DNA of 64,000 bases from an uncultured Bacilli bacterium (GCA_934149465.1 CAKPEZ010000001.1:124001-188000), one strand, 5' to 3'; positions 54,131 to 62,700 are shown, counted from the first letter of the stretch. The notes: generated by a model not told the origin, from the sequence alone. Numbers and translations: made by a program.

Positions 54131-54997
54131 CTAAAATAAAGTTAACTGCGTACTATCCATGCTTTTATATTCATGCATATACTTAAATAAATAATCTATA
54201 TCATAAATAATATTATTCTTTTGACATATCTCTTTTATTAGATTTAAAAGATAAGCATTATTATCACTAACTACTTCGTAAGAATAAGCATATTTCTTAA
54301 TATATTTATTTTTTAAGTCTTTAAAATATTTATCTAACTTTTCATAATAATATTCTCTATTTCCTTCTCTTAAAGTTAGACCTATATTAAAACAAATTAC
54401 TCCAAATACATGAGATTTTACTATGTAATCAAGAAGTCCTATAATATTTTCTTTATTATCATTAATAAACGGTAAGAAAGGATCAAGCCATACTATCGTC
54501 TTAATATTATTCTCATCTAATATCTTAAGTACTTCATATCTTCTTTTACTAGAGCAAACATTAGGTTCTAATATTTTACATAAATCTTCATCATAAGTAG
54601 TAAGCGTTATATTAACAATACACTTACTATGAGTATTTATCTCTTTTAATAAATCTAAATCTCTTAAGATAAGATCTGACTTAGTTTGAATACTAACACC
54701 GCATTTATATTTATTAATAATTTCTAATGCTCTTCTAGTATAAAGAAGTTTTTTCTCATGATGAAGATATGGATCTGACATAGCCCCAAAACTTACCATA
54801 CATCTTTTTCTTTTAGAAGATAATTCTTTTTCTAATAATTCTAAAGCATTTTCTTTTACTAAAATATCTTCAAAATCATGATCCATATTATAGCATTTAC
54901 TTCTAGAATCACAATATATACATCCATGAGTACAGCCTCTATATATATTCATTCCATTATCTTTACTTAATAAACCTTTTACTTTTTGATAGTGCAT
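54131..54997 (-). CDS. Radical SAM protein (SPL/Rv2578c-like family)
   Basis: A 288-residue radical SAM enzyme with the cluster motif RGCTHGCIYCDSRSKC (CxxxCxxC) near residue 20. Other visible parts: MVSFGAMSDPYL, QTKSDLILRDLDLL, and the late VVSDN. These are typical of the small spore-photoproduct-lyase-like/Rv2578c family, but the SPL-specific cysteine position cannot be shown, so true SPL is not claimed. It lies just before gmk in the same direction. Confidence 0.85.
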   Translation of the reverse strand: MHYQKVKGLLSKDNGMNIYRGCTHGCIYCDSRSKCYNMDHDFEDILVKENALELLEKELSSKRKRCMVSFGAMSDPYLHHEKKLLYTRRALEIINKYKCGVSIQTKSDLILRDLDLLKEINTHSKCIVNITLTTYDEDLCKILEPNVCSSKRRYEVLKILDENNIKTIVWLDPFLPFINDNKENIIGLLDYIVKSHVFGVICFNIGLTLREGNREYYYEKLDKYFKDLKNKYIKKYAYSYEVVSDNNAYLLNLIKEICQKNNIIYDIDYLFKYMHEYKSMDSTQLTLF

Positions 54998-55026
54998 ATT
55001 AATTCCTCTTTGCTCTATTATAGCAA

Positions 55027-55056
55027 AAAATAGAAAGTATTTCTACTTCCTATTTT
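55027..55056 (-). terminator. Terminator of the FMN-binding lipoprotein gene
   Basis: 13-base stem with one mismatch (AAAATAGAAAGTA / TACTTCCTATTTT), then TTTTTTG on the minus strand. Confidence 0.75.
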
Positions 55057-55517
55057 ATAGCTTCTGCTAATGCTTTTTCTAAAGCAGTATATAAAGCACT
55101 AATCTTAATAGTACAGCCACTTACAGCATCTGTTTTACCTTCAGAATCAAGAGTAATAAAGTCAATACCTTGATGACTAACAACAGCTTTTTCTAAAGAT
55201 TCTACTTGCTCATACCATTCAGCTCCGCCTTTAATAGTACCTATTGCACTAGAAGTACCTTTCATTCCATAACTATCTCCTAAGTTTTTCTTAGTAGTAG
55301 TTTTTCCATCATTAGTCGTATAAGTAGTATCAAGTACAACCTTACTAATTTTTCCTTTAGAGTCAACAGTAACTTCTGCAATAGCAGTATTTTCTTGTCC
55401 TCCGTAATTATCAGGAACTTCTTTATGATATACGCCTTCTTTATACTTACCAGTAGAAGAACATCCTACTAATAAACTAATACAAAGAATACTTATAATC
55501 ATACCAATTTTCTTCAT
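55050..55517 (-). CDS. FMN-binding lipoprotein (PplA/RnfG-domain type)
   Basis: A 155-residue lipoprotein: signal MKKIGMIISILCISLLVGC with lipobox LVGC, Cys19 lipidated. One FMN-binding domain; the motif DAVSGCT places Thr136 as the probable covalent flavin site ([S]GxT, with C at the usual A). Conserved strands GGAEWYEQVES and GIDFITLDS are typical. ApbE family transferase three genes upstream should attach the FMN. Listeria PplA has two such domains; this has one. Confidence 0.88.
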   Translation of the reverse strand: MKKIGMIISILCISLLVGCSSTGKYKEGVYHKEVPDNYGGQENTAIAEVTVDSKGKISKVVLDTTYTTNDGKTTTKKNLGDSYGMKGTSSAIGTIKGGAEWYEQVESLEKAVVSHQGIDFITLDSEGKTDAVSGCTIKISALYTALEKALAEAIK

Positions 55518-55557
55518 ATTTACTTATCCTCCTATAATAATTATAAAATAAGAAATT

Positions 55558-56052
55558 CTAATTATCAAGTACTTTTAATCTATCTAATAATATTTTACTT
55601 ATAATACCAGTAACAATCCCAGTTGGAATAGAAAATAATAATAAATAAGGCAAATAATAAATAACATTATAATTAACTAAAATAATTCCTACTAATACTT
55701 GTCCTATATTATGACTAATAGAACCAACTACGCTAACACCTATTATAGAAAATATCTTTATCTTTTTTACTAAATACATCATAATAGTACTAAGAATAGA
55801 ACCCCCTAAACTAAAAAAGAAAGAACTTGAAAACAAACCAGAAAATAATATTCCTACTAAAATAACTCTAATAAAAGATACATACAAACAATCTTTAAAA
55901 GAATATTTATATAATACGTAAATATTAATAACATTAGCAAGTCCTATCTTAAAACCAGGAGTTGCTGTTAAAGGAATAAAAGATTCTAAGATATTAATAA
56001 TTACAGAAATACTTATTAGCATTGAAAGTTTACTTATTTTTTTTATATCCAT
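55558..56052 (-). CDS. Gx transporter family membrane protein (EetB-like)
   Basis: A 164-residue protein with about five spans, beginning MDIKKISKLSMLISISVIINILESF and containing GFKIGLANVINIYVL with the conserved Gly-rich segments of the Gx transporter/HepT-like family. In Listeria, EetB is of this type and is needed for flavin-based extracellular electron transfer. Its start abuts the NusG-II gene stop. Confidence 0.82.
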   Translation of the reverse strand: MDIKKISKLSMLISISVIINILESFIPLTATPGFKIGLANVINIYVLYKYSFKDCLYVSFIRVILVGILFSGLFSSSFFFSLGGSILSTIMMYLVKKIKIFSIIGVSVVGSISHNIGQVLVGIILVNYNVIYYLPYLLLFSIPTGIVTGIISKILLDRLKVLDN

Positions 56053-56397
56053 CTATACCACTCCATCTATTTTATTAGAAGAATCTTCTATCTTAATAAC
56101 TATTTTATTAGGAAGACATACTATAACAGATCCTTGTTTACTAGTAAATCCTTGTTTAGAACAAAGATGTTTAGGAGAATTCTCACTTTCTACTCTTATC
56201 ATCTTATTTCTAACTTCTATAGTAACATCTCCATTATCTCCTTCTACAACATAAATATCATCTTTATTTAAATCTATCTCTAAGATCTTTTCTTCCCTAT
56301 AATAAACAGAAGCAATTCTTCCATCTTTTCTAAGAAAGAAAAAGATACCTATTATAACAAGAAGCACTATAATCAAAATAACATCATTCTTCTTCAT
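56053..56397 (-). CDS. NusG domain II-containing membrane protein (EetA-like)
   Basis: A 114-residue protein with one N-terminal span (VILIIVLLVIIGIFFFL) and an outside beta domain of the NusG_II family: IDLNKDDIYVVEGDNGDVTIEVRNK, SPKHLCSKQGF, VIVCLPNKIVIKIE. The two cysteines in HLCSKQG and VIVCLPN are typical. Members co-occur with Gx transporter and ApbE genes. It overlaps apbE by 14 bp. Confidence 0.85.
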   Translation of the reverse strand: MKKNDVILIIVLLVIIGIFFFLRKDGRIASVYYREEKILEIDLNKDDIYVVEGDNGDVTIEVRNKMIRVESENSPKHLCSKQGFTSKQGSVIVCLPNKIVIKIEDSSNKIDGVV

Positions 56398-57367
56398 AAC
56401 TAACTATTCTTCCATCTAAAGTATAATAAATAACCCTAAGCTTATTATTAAGCACTACTTCCTTTATTTTATCTTCATCTAAAAGATATAAATAAGTACT
56501 CATAATATCCGCATAAGCACTATTATCAGTAACTACTGTTAAACTAGCAATAGTACTATCTGGATATAAAGTCTTAGGATTAATAATATGACTATACCTA
56601 GTGCCATTTACTTCGTAATATCTTTGATAATTACCACTTGTTACAATACTTTTATTTTCTACATCAATAATCTTATAAATATCTCCTTTATTATTAGGAT
56701 CTTCTAATCCTATTTGATATAAATCTTTATCATAAGATTTACCTACTTTAACATTTCCACCAGCATTAATAATATACTTATTTAAAAATTTTTCTTCTAA
56801 ATATTTACCAGATTCTTCTGTTGCATATCCTTTAGATAACGCCCCTAAATCTATTCTTACCCCATTATACTTAGTATAATTATTTAGATCAAGAGCTATA
56901 TCATTAGGATTAGTACTTAAAGAAGAAGATAAAAGTTCATAACTAGGAACCTCTTTCCCATTATCTCTATATTCTTTCCAAATTCTAGTAACATTACCAA
57001 GAGCAATATTAAAATAACCATCACTCTTATCATAATAAGATAATCCATAACTAATCATCTTACTTAAACGTTCATCTATTTCTATACTTACTCCATCTTC
57101 TAACTTTTCATTCAAATAATAAACATTCTTTAAATCATCATAAGAATTATAAGCATCACTTAATTTATGATAAGTGCTATAAAGTTTATCAAGATCATCA
57201 AAAACATCTTTTACATATTTTTCCTTTTTATTAGTATAAACCTTTATATTAATATAAGTATCCATATAAAATAAATTCTTCTCATATACTCGATCTTGCT
57301 TATTATAAAGAAGTACTATTACTCCTAATAATACTATTAATAACAAAGATATTCCCACCTTTTTCAT
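56384..57367 (-). CDS. apbE: FAD:protein FMN transferase (ApbE family)
   Basis: A 327-residue enzyme that links FMN to Thr/Ser of extracytoplasmic flavoproteins. N-terminal anchor (VGISLLLIVLLGVIVLLY), then MDTYINIKVYT, SKGYATEESGKYLEE, INAGGNVKVG, and HIINPKTLYPDST, the conserved metal and FAD-binding parts. No lipobox Cys is present, so it is a signal-anchored form. Operon order apbE, NusG-II, Gx, FMN lipoprotein gives transferase and probable substrate together. Confidence 0.93.
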   Translation of the reverse strand: MKKVGISLLLIVLLGVIVLLYNKQDRVYEKNLFYMDTYINIKVYTNKKEKYVKDVFDDLDKLYSTYHKLSDAYNSYDDLKNVYYLNEKLEDGVSIEIDERLSKMISYGLSYYDKSDGYFNIALGNVTRIWKEYRDNGKEVPSYELLSSSLSTNPNDIALDLNNYTKYNGVRIDLGALSKGYATEESGKYLEEKFLNKYIINAGGNVKVGKSYDKDLYQIGLEDPNNKGDIYKIIDVENKSIVTSGNYQRYYEVNGTRYSHIINPKTLYPDSTIASLTVVTDNSAYADIMSTYLYLLDEDKIKEVVLNNKLRVIYYTLDGRIVSYEEE

Positions 57368-57385
57368 ATTACCACCACTTCTAGG

Positions 57386-58687
57386 TTATATATCTAAATT
57401 ATCAATATATTCTAGTAAATAAAGAGGAATATTAATTATCTTACCATCTTTACTTAAGTTATTTAAAGAAAATCTAAAAGCAAATTCATTATCATTACTA
57501 GAATTATATTTAGTTAAACTATTATGATTAGTACTTTTATCAGACTTTACTTCAATAGGAATAATTTTATTTTTTCTTTGAATAACAAAATCTATTTCAT
57601 TTCGATCAAAAGTATAATAATTAGGTGCTTCTCCATATAAATATTTTAATACATTAGCAACATAGTTCTCTGTAAAAGCGCCTTTAAACTCTAAAAGAAG
57701 CTTATTTCCTTCTAAAAGAATGCTACTATCTAAGTCAGCCATTCTTCTAAGTAAGCCAATATCATTCATATAAATTTTATATGCTGATAGATCTTGATAT
57801 CCTCTTAAAGGAAAAGCACATTTATTTACAAGATAACACTTAGATATAAGATCAGCATCATTTAACCAGTTTAAAGCATTTTCATACTCTCTAGCACGTG
57901 CTCCTTCTTTTATTACCTGATATACAAATTTTTTATTTTCTCTTGCTAACTGAGAAGGAATACCATTCCAAATTAAAGAAACTTTATTAGCTTCTTTAAT
58001 ATCTATATGCTTTGAAAAATCATTCTCATAAGATAACAAAATATTTTTCTGAATTTTATTTACTTTCTCAATATCTTTATCATTTACCCAGCTATATACA
58101 ACTTCAGGCATTCCACCAACAATATAATAAGTCTTTAATTTTTCAATAAGTTTACTCTCGAATATTGCTGGTATTTCTTTTATTTCTTTAGTTTGTTTCA
58201 TAACTTCTACTAAATTCTCTAAATGATCAGCTTCTAAAAACTCACTAAATGTCATAGGATATAAATTTAGAAAATCAACTTTTCCAACTGGAAAAGATGT
58301 TTTAGAAAGTCTTATTCCAAGTAATGATCCAGCACAAGCAACATGATAATTAGAAGCTTCTTCACAAAAGTATTTCAAAGAATTAAGTGCATTAGGACAC
58401 TCTTGTATCTCATCAAATATAATAAGAGTACTACCAGGATTTATCTTACTTCCATTTACTAAAGATAATTGTTCAATTATTCTTCTAGGATCTTTCGTAT
58501 TTAAAAATAAAGAAGCTAAGCCATCATCATGATCAAAATTAAAGTATGCTACATTATCATAATTGTTTTCGCCAAACTCTTTTAATATATAAGTCTTTCC
58601 AACTTGTCTAGCTCCTTTTAAAATAAGAGGTTTCCTCTCTTTACTATTTTTCCATTCTACTAATTTTTCAGTAATATATCTTTTCAA
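57386..58687 (-). CDS. AAA ATPase with DUF4143 C-terminal domain
   Basis: A 433-residue protein. AAA part: LKGARQVGKTYILKE (Walker A), STLIIFDEIQECP (Walker B). The DUF4143 end carries NEIDFVIQRKNKIIPIEVKSDKS, a D-E-K pattern like PD-(D/E)xK nucleases. Such proteins are common single-gene accessory ATPases of unknown role, some in defence. Start TTG 58687, with AGGAGATGATCTGA upstream. TATAAT lies at the promoter, overlapped by one of three repeats. Confidence 0.9.
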   Translation of the reverse strand: MKRYITEKLVEWKNSKERKPLILKGARQVGKTYILKEFGENNYDNVAYFNFDHDDGLASLFLNTKDPRRIIEQLSLVNGSKINPGSTLIIFDEIQECPNALNSLKYFCEEASNYHVACAGSLLGIRLSKTSFPVGKVDFLNLYPMTFSEFLEADHLENLVEVMKQTKEIKEIPAIFESKLIEKLKTYYIVGGMPEVVYSWVNDKDIEKVNKIQKNILLSYENDFSKHIDIKEANKVSLIWNGIPSQLARENKKFVYQVIKEGARAREYENALNWLNDADLISKCYLVNKCAFPLRGYQDLSAYKIYMNDIGLLRRMADLDSSILLEGNKLLLEFKGAFTENYVANVLKYLYGEAPNYYTFDRNEIDFVIQRKNKIIPIEVKSDKSTNHNSLTKYNSSNDNEFAFRFSLNNLSKDGKIINIPLYLLEYIDNLDI

Positions 58688-58712
58688 TCAGATCATCTCC
58701 TATTAGTATTAT

Positions 58713-58792
58713 ATCACATTTTTGCAAATAAATTTCATCTTTTTATCACACTTTTACAAAGAAAAAGTAATAAATGATCACACTTTTGTAAA
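58713..58792 (-). repeat. Three 16-bp direct repeats at exact 32-bp spacing over the DUF4143 promoter
   Basis: Minus-strand copies TTTGCAAAAATGTGAT (58713-58728), TTTGTAAAAGTGTGAT (58745-58760) and TTTACAAAAGTGTGAT (58777-58792). Starts differ by 32 bp each time (about three helical turns), so a protein would bind one face. The first copy abuts the TATAAT box, as an operator would. The third is in the loop of the hairpin at 58765-58811. Confidence 0.75.
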
Positions 58793-58811
58793 AAGCAATC
58801 ATTTATTACTT
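58765..58811 (-). terminator. Terminator of the HNH gene, 14-bp stem
   Basis: Perfect stem AAGTAATAAATGAT / ATCATTTATTACTT with a 19-nt loop that holds repeat copy 3, followed on the minus strand by TTTTTCTTT. Confidence 0.75.
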
Positions 58812-58818
58812 GTTAAAG

Positions 58819-58840
58819 TTTTGGAAAAATATTTCCAAAA
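58819..58840. repeat. 9-bp palindrome downstream of the HNH gene
   Basis: TTTTGGAAA / TTTCCAAAA with a 4-nt AATA loop, between the HNH stop codon and the larger terminator hairpin. It may be an extra terminator stem or a binding site. Confidence 0.5.
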
Positions 58841-58860
58841 GATCTTGAAACAGATTATAC

Positions 58861-59895
58861 TTATTTTCTAATATATTTACATCTTGGATAATTACCACAT
58901 CCAATGAATGAACCATACTTTCCTTTTCTTATTTCAAGTTTATGACCACACCTAGGGCAAATCATATCATTTTCATAATCAATATCCATCTTATTGCTTT
59001 TTCCTCTATTACACCTATCACATAAAGTTTGAAGATTGCTCATAACTGTTTTACCACCTCTAGATACTGGTATAATATGATCAACGTGTAACTTAACTCC
59101 ATCTCTACTAGTAGCGCCACATATCTTACAAGTATAATTATCTCTTTTAAGAACGTTATACCTAATTTCGCTATTCATAATTTCTCTTTCTCTTTTAATA
59201 CTTTCTTTATATTTACCACCATTTAACCATTCATTATAATAACTAACTAATTCTTCAAAATTATAATTACCATTCTTTTTAATATAAGTATTTCCTTTAT
59301 TACTTTCGTAATATGCTTCTACTTTAAGTGTTATCAAAAAATCATTCTTAGTATAAATAATCTTTCTTAATATTTTATCTTCTACCCTCTTATATTTCTT
59401 ATCAGTATAATTACTTTCATTAACAAATTCTTTCTTTAAAACATCTTCTATATCTTTCTTATAATCCCAAAGTAAATTAATATTATATAAAGCATTTTCT
59501 ATATCAGTTCTAAGATAATTTACATTATTTTCGATATTATACATAATAATACTATAACCAGTAACTCTATCTAAACTTCTTCTAGAATATTCTCTTTCTC
59601 TTATAAAATGCTTATTATTAGTAATTTCTCTAAATACATATTTATTATTTATTAGAGTAATCTCTTTTATCTTAGGACTTATCTCTTTAACATATTCTTC
59701 TTCTCTTTTAATATATTTTTTAATAACAAAAAAATATATTAAAAGAGGAAGTATCAAAAAGATTAAAACAATTATACTAAGTGTATCTTCATCTTCTATT
59801 ATAACTCCAAAAAACATAGTTCCAATTAATGCACTAAAATAACAAGCAATTCCTAATAAAATACCTTTTTCTATTTTATTCACGTATAATACCAC
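58861..59895 (-). CDS. Membrane-anchored HNH endonuclease with topoisomerase-type zinc finger
   Basis: A 344-residue protein. Two N-terminal spans (about 8-55), a helical charged middle, then the HNH domain at about 255-305: CKICGATSRDG, HVDHIIPVSRGG, LCDRCNRGKSNK. The last about 35 residues (CPRCGHKLEIRKGKYGSFIGCGNYPRC) are a zinc ribbon of the topoisomerase I C-terminal type, as in topA of this window. The start is GTG, either 59895 or 59883; neither has a clear ribosome site. A DNA-cutting domain at the membrane suggests action on incoming or segregating DNA, but this is inference. Confidence 0.82.
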   Translation of the reverse strand: MVLYVNKIEKGILLGIACYFSALIGTMFFGVIIEDEDTLSIIVLIFLILPLLIYFFVIKKYIKREEEYVKEISPKIKEITLINNKYVFREITNNKHFIREREYSRRSLDRVTGYSIIMYNIENNVNYLRTDIENALYNINLLWDYKKDIEDVLKKEFVNESNYTDKKYKRVEDKILRKIIYTKNDFLITLKVEAYYESNKGNTYIKKNGNYNFEELVSYYNEWLNGGKYKESIKREREIMNSEIRYNVLKRDNYTCKICGATSRDGVKLHVDHIIPVSRGGKTVMSNLQTLCDRCNRGKSNKMDIDYENDMICPRCGHKLEIRKGKYGSFIGCGNYPRCKYIRK

Positions 59896-59968
59896 ACTTC
59901 CTATATTATTAAAAAAAAGATCATAATTTTCTTTTTTAAAACTACAATCTTTTATAAAATATTATTTT

Positions 59969-61591
59969 TTAACTTACTACTAGTTTATATGGATTATCAC
60001 TAGTACCAGTTGTTGCTCCATCTATATTCGCATTAGATTCTAGATAAAGGACCGGGGCCGCGCCACAATCAATATACACGAGGGAGTTGCTGAGGTTGTT
60101 CACATGCCCAGGGGAAAACACATTCCACGCAAAGTAAGAATAGCCAGAATTAGGCGGTAATAACCAATTATAGGAACTACTAAAAATTGATTTCATCCAG
60201 TTGGTGCTTGTACAAGAAGTATTATCATAATCAAATAAATTTTGTGTACAGCTATTAAAGTCGGCGGCATATCCATAATCACTTGCATAAGGAAGAGCAA
60301 CATATCCTTCCCAAGTAGAAGAAGCATAAGGATTAGTTCCTAGTTTTGTTCCTCTTTCGTATTCATACATTTGATCTGAATATACCTTAGGACTATCATA
60401 TCCTCCTAGATAATATAATGTCTTAGATATTAAATTTCTTGTTTGATCGTTTTTTAAGCCTGTTTTAGTAAAATCACAGGTCTTTGTTGCATTACTTTCT
60501 CCATTATAACAAGTTCCTGATCCTGCATTATAATATAGACTATTATTTACTTTTATTGATGAGCCGCTACTATTTAAATCAGTATTATCTGAATATCCTG
60601 GATTTAAAAGCTTCATTAAGTCAGCTCCTTTATAATCACCGTTTTCTCCCCACTGATTATATCCTTGTCCAGAGTTTACCGTACTTGCTGATGTATCCCA
60701 AGAATAATTACCTATTACACTATTACGAATTAGTTTGATCTTACCATCAAATACTCCAATAATACGCCATACTTCACAAGTAGATGATGTTTGATTAGAA
60801 TAATCATCACAGTTAAAGTAAATATAATTATTAGGATTTGCTCCATAATATCTAACATTACCTGCTATATCACTTATTAGATTATGATCAGTATCAAGAT
60901 GATATACAATACCATTATTTGAAGCATCTGTTTTAGTACTATTTAGATAATTACTTACAATATTATATGCTAATGAATTAGTAGTTGTTTGAGTAATATC
61001 AGGAATTTTTCCTTCTCTTATAATTGCATTTTGTCCATCAGCATGTAAACTAAATTTATAAGATTGATTTTTCATCATTGTACTAGGATTTTCCATAGTA
61101 CCATCAACCCATACATATAAAGTATAAGTAGTAATACTAGTAGATATTAATTCATTTTCTAATAATACTACATGTTTCTTAGTACTATCTATATTACAAG
61201 TTACTGCATTATTATTTATATATTCATCAGTAAAGTTTCCTTCCTTTACTAAAGTAGATCCCTTATATAAAGCAAATTTAAAACTCTCTTCGTTTAAGTT
61301 TTCTCCTAGTTCAATAATATCAAAATATAAATTAAAAGATAATTTATTAGAAACACTTCCCTTTATTTTGATATTCTTAACTATTCCTTCTTCTTTAGTA
61401 GCAGTTGGTTTTAAATTTGCTTGATTAATATCTCCACCACCATCTAAATATATAGTAGCAGCCCCTAATGAAGTAGAGATCTTAGTTTCTTCACCACTAC
61501 TAGTAGTCCATACATAATAAGCATATGTTCCACCTATTACTGCAATAGTTATTAACAAAGTAATTAATGCTATTTTTATATTTCTATTCAT
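59969..61591 (-). CDS. SipW-type surface protein with C-terminal putative variable domain
   Basis: A 540-residue secreted protein. N-terminus IALITLLITIAVIGGTYAYYVW is a SipW-type signal (T-Y-A-Y). The TasA-like part to about residue 190 ends NQSYKFSLHADG. The second half has a CSWRIIG-type opening (CEVWRIIGVFDGKIKLIRN), an YNWLLPPNSG block and the end APVLYLESN. The C-terminal domain resembles those of diversity-generating retroelement targets: see the separate entry for 60047-60145. It is the last gene of a three-gene run of related surface proteins. Confidence 0.82.
   Translation of the reverse strand: MNRNIKIALITLLITIAVIGGTYAYYVWTTSSGEETKISTSLGAATIYLDGGGDINQANLKPTATKEEGIVKNIKIKGSVSNKLSFNLYFDIIELGENLNEESFKFALYKGSTLVKEGNFTDEYINNNAVTCNIDSTKKHVVLLENELISTSITTYTLYVWVDGTMENPSTMMKNQSYKFSLHADGQNAIIREGKIPDITQTTTNSLAYNIVSNYLNSTKTDASNNGIVYHLDTDHNLISDIAGNVRYYGANPNNYIYFNCDDYSNQTSSTCEVWRIIGVFDGKIKLIRNSVIGNYSWDTSASTVNSGQGYNQWGENGDYKGADLMKLLNPGYSDNTDLNSSGSSIKVNNSLYYNAGSGTCYNGESNATKTCDFTKTGLKNDQTRNLISKTLYYLGGYDSPKVYSDQMYEYERGTKLGTNPYASSTWEGYVALPYASDYGYAADFNSCTQNLFDYDNTSCTSTNWMKSIFSSSYNWLLPPNSGYSYFAWNVFSPGHVNNLSNSLVYIDCGAAPVLYLESNANIDGATTGTSDNPYKLVVS
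60047..60145 (-). other. GC-rich block with variable-region character (possible DGR target)
   Basis: A 99-bp block (33 codons, GGC to CTT) holding 52 G/C, about 53%, within a gene and genome near 30%. Twenty-one of 33 codons end in G or C, including a run of seven NNC codons (AAC AAC CTC AGC AAC TCC CTC). It sits just before the AAPVLYL segment at the C-terminus, where variable regions with AAC-derived codons lie in DGR targets. No template repeat or reverse transcriptase is in the window. Confidence 0.5.
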
Positions 61592-61596
61592 TATTA

Positions 61597-62139
61597 TTAC
61601 CTACTTTCTGCTTTCATAGTTATTTTTCCTTTATAATTTGAAGATAATATTTGATCTTTATTCTCATTTGTTACTAAGCTTCCATCTAACCAAATTGAAA
61701 CACTATAATTTTTACGATTATAATCTAAAGAGATATTTTCGGCAATCGGAATAGTCCCAGTACTAGTAATAGTTCCACTATTTAAAAGAGTTAGATTATT
61801 TTCGATAACCTGATATTTTAAAGCTCCGCTTTGTAATAAAGTATTACTTACTGTTTCATCAGTAGTTAAGTATAAAGTTCCTATTCCTTTATCAATGGAA
61901 CAATTAGATTTAAGACCAATAATTACATTAGCATATAATCCTCCTCGGTAATCTTCACTCATATAAAGTATTTCTCCATTATTACCAATATCTTGTCCTT
62001 TAGTATAGTTTATTTCAAAGCATTGCATATCTCCACTAATAGTGCTTTTAAATGCCCAAGTATATATAGCATAAGTAGAACCTGATACTACTAATATAAG
62101 CAAGATTACTGATAAAATAGTTAGATAATTTTTCTTCAT
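61597..62139 (-). CDS. SipW-type signal surface protein
   Basis: A 180-residue secreted protein, start MKKNYLTILSVILLILVVSGSTYAIYTW with T-Y-A motif. Mature part has a Cys in MQCFEINYTKGQDIGNNG and another in NCSIDKG, and ends in a YSVSIWLDGSLV strand. It shares TKGQDIG and [YT]xGGL[YS] with the next gene upstream, so the two are recent paralogues. Separated by 5 bp from the 540-residue gene. Confidence 0.78.
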   Translation of the reverse strand: MKKNYLTILSVILLILVVSGSTYAIYTWAFKSTISGDMQCFEINYTKGQDIGNNGEILYMSEDYRGGLYANVIIGLKSNCSIDKGIGTLYLTTDETVSNTLLQSGALKYQVIENNLTLLNSGTITSTGTIPIAENISLDYNRKNYSVSIWLDGSLVTNENKDQILSSNYKGKITMKAESR

Positions 62140-62145
62140 TAGTTA

Positions 62146-62700
62146 TCACCCCTCTACTTGATTTACTTTAGCACTTACACTTCCATAATAAGAGCTATAA
62201 GCATCAGAATTAGCAACTTTATTATAATCTACCCAAACATATACTTGATATTTAGTAGCACTACTAGAAGAAGAAGCTTTAGTTAAAGATCCTACATCAA
62301 TAGTAATAGTTCCATCAGAAGTAATACTTCCCTTTAAATCAGTTACTTTCCCATCTTTTAATACTTGATAATTTAATAATCCTTCTCTATATAAGTTAGA
62401 ACTAGTTTTAGAAGAAGTTGTTAGATATATTTTTCCAGTAGCACTTACATTACATTTATTACTAATGCTCATAAGTATTGTAGAAGATAATCCTCCAGTA
62501 TAATCATTAGAAGGCATTAAAGTAGCTTTATTTTGATCACTTCCTATATCTTGCCCCTTAGTATATAGAATATCAAAACATCTAGTAGTACCACTAATAG
62601 TACTCTCTCCTACTACTGAAGTAATCCAAGCATAAGTAATACCTACTAATAAAGATATACCAAGTAATATTCCTATAATAATATAAATATTCTTTTTCAT
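62146..62700 (-). CDS. SipW-type signal surface protein
   Basis: A 184-residue secreted protein, N-terminus MKKNIYIIIGILLGISLLVGITYAWI (T-Y-A-W). It carries TRCFDILYTKGQDIGSDQN and KCNVSATGKIYL, matching the downstream paralogue, then Ser-rich YQVYVWVDYNKV. First gene of the three-gene surface unit; TATAAT at 62729-62734 is its -10 box. Tandem 31-bp repeats lie directly upstream. Confidence 0.78.
   Translation of the reverse strand: MKKNIYIIIGILLGISLLVGITYAWITSVVGESTISGTTRCFDILYTKGQDIGSDQNKATLMPSNDYTGGLSSTILMSISNKCNVSATGKIYLTTSSKTSSNLYREGLLNYQVLKDGKVTDLKGSITSDGTITIDVGSLTKASSSSSATKYQVYVWVDYNKVANSDAYSSYYGSVSAKVNQVEG

Noticed and set aside
54131..54997. True spore photoproduct lyase (splB)
   Set aside because: The radical SAM motif fits, but the SPL catalytic cysteine and full C-terminal domain cannot be shown; called only as family-level.
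59969..62700. Reverse transcriptase or template repeat for the proposed variable region
   Set aside because: No RT signature (YxDD) and no second copy of the 99-bp block are seen in the window; the machinery, if any, is elsewhere.
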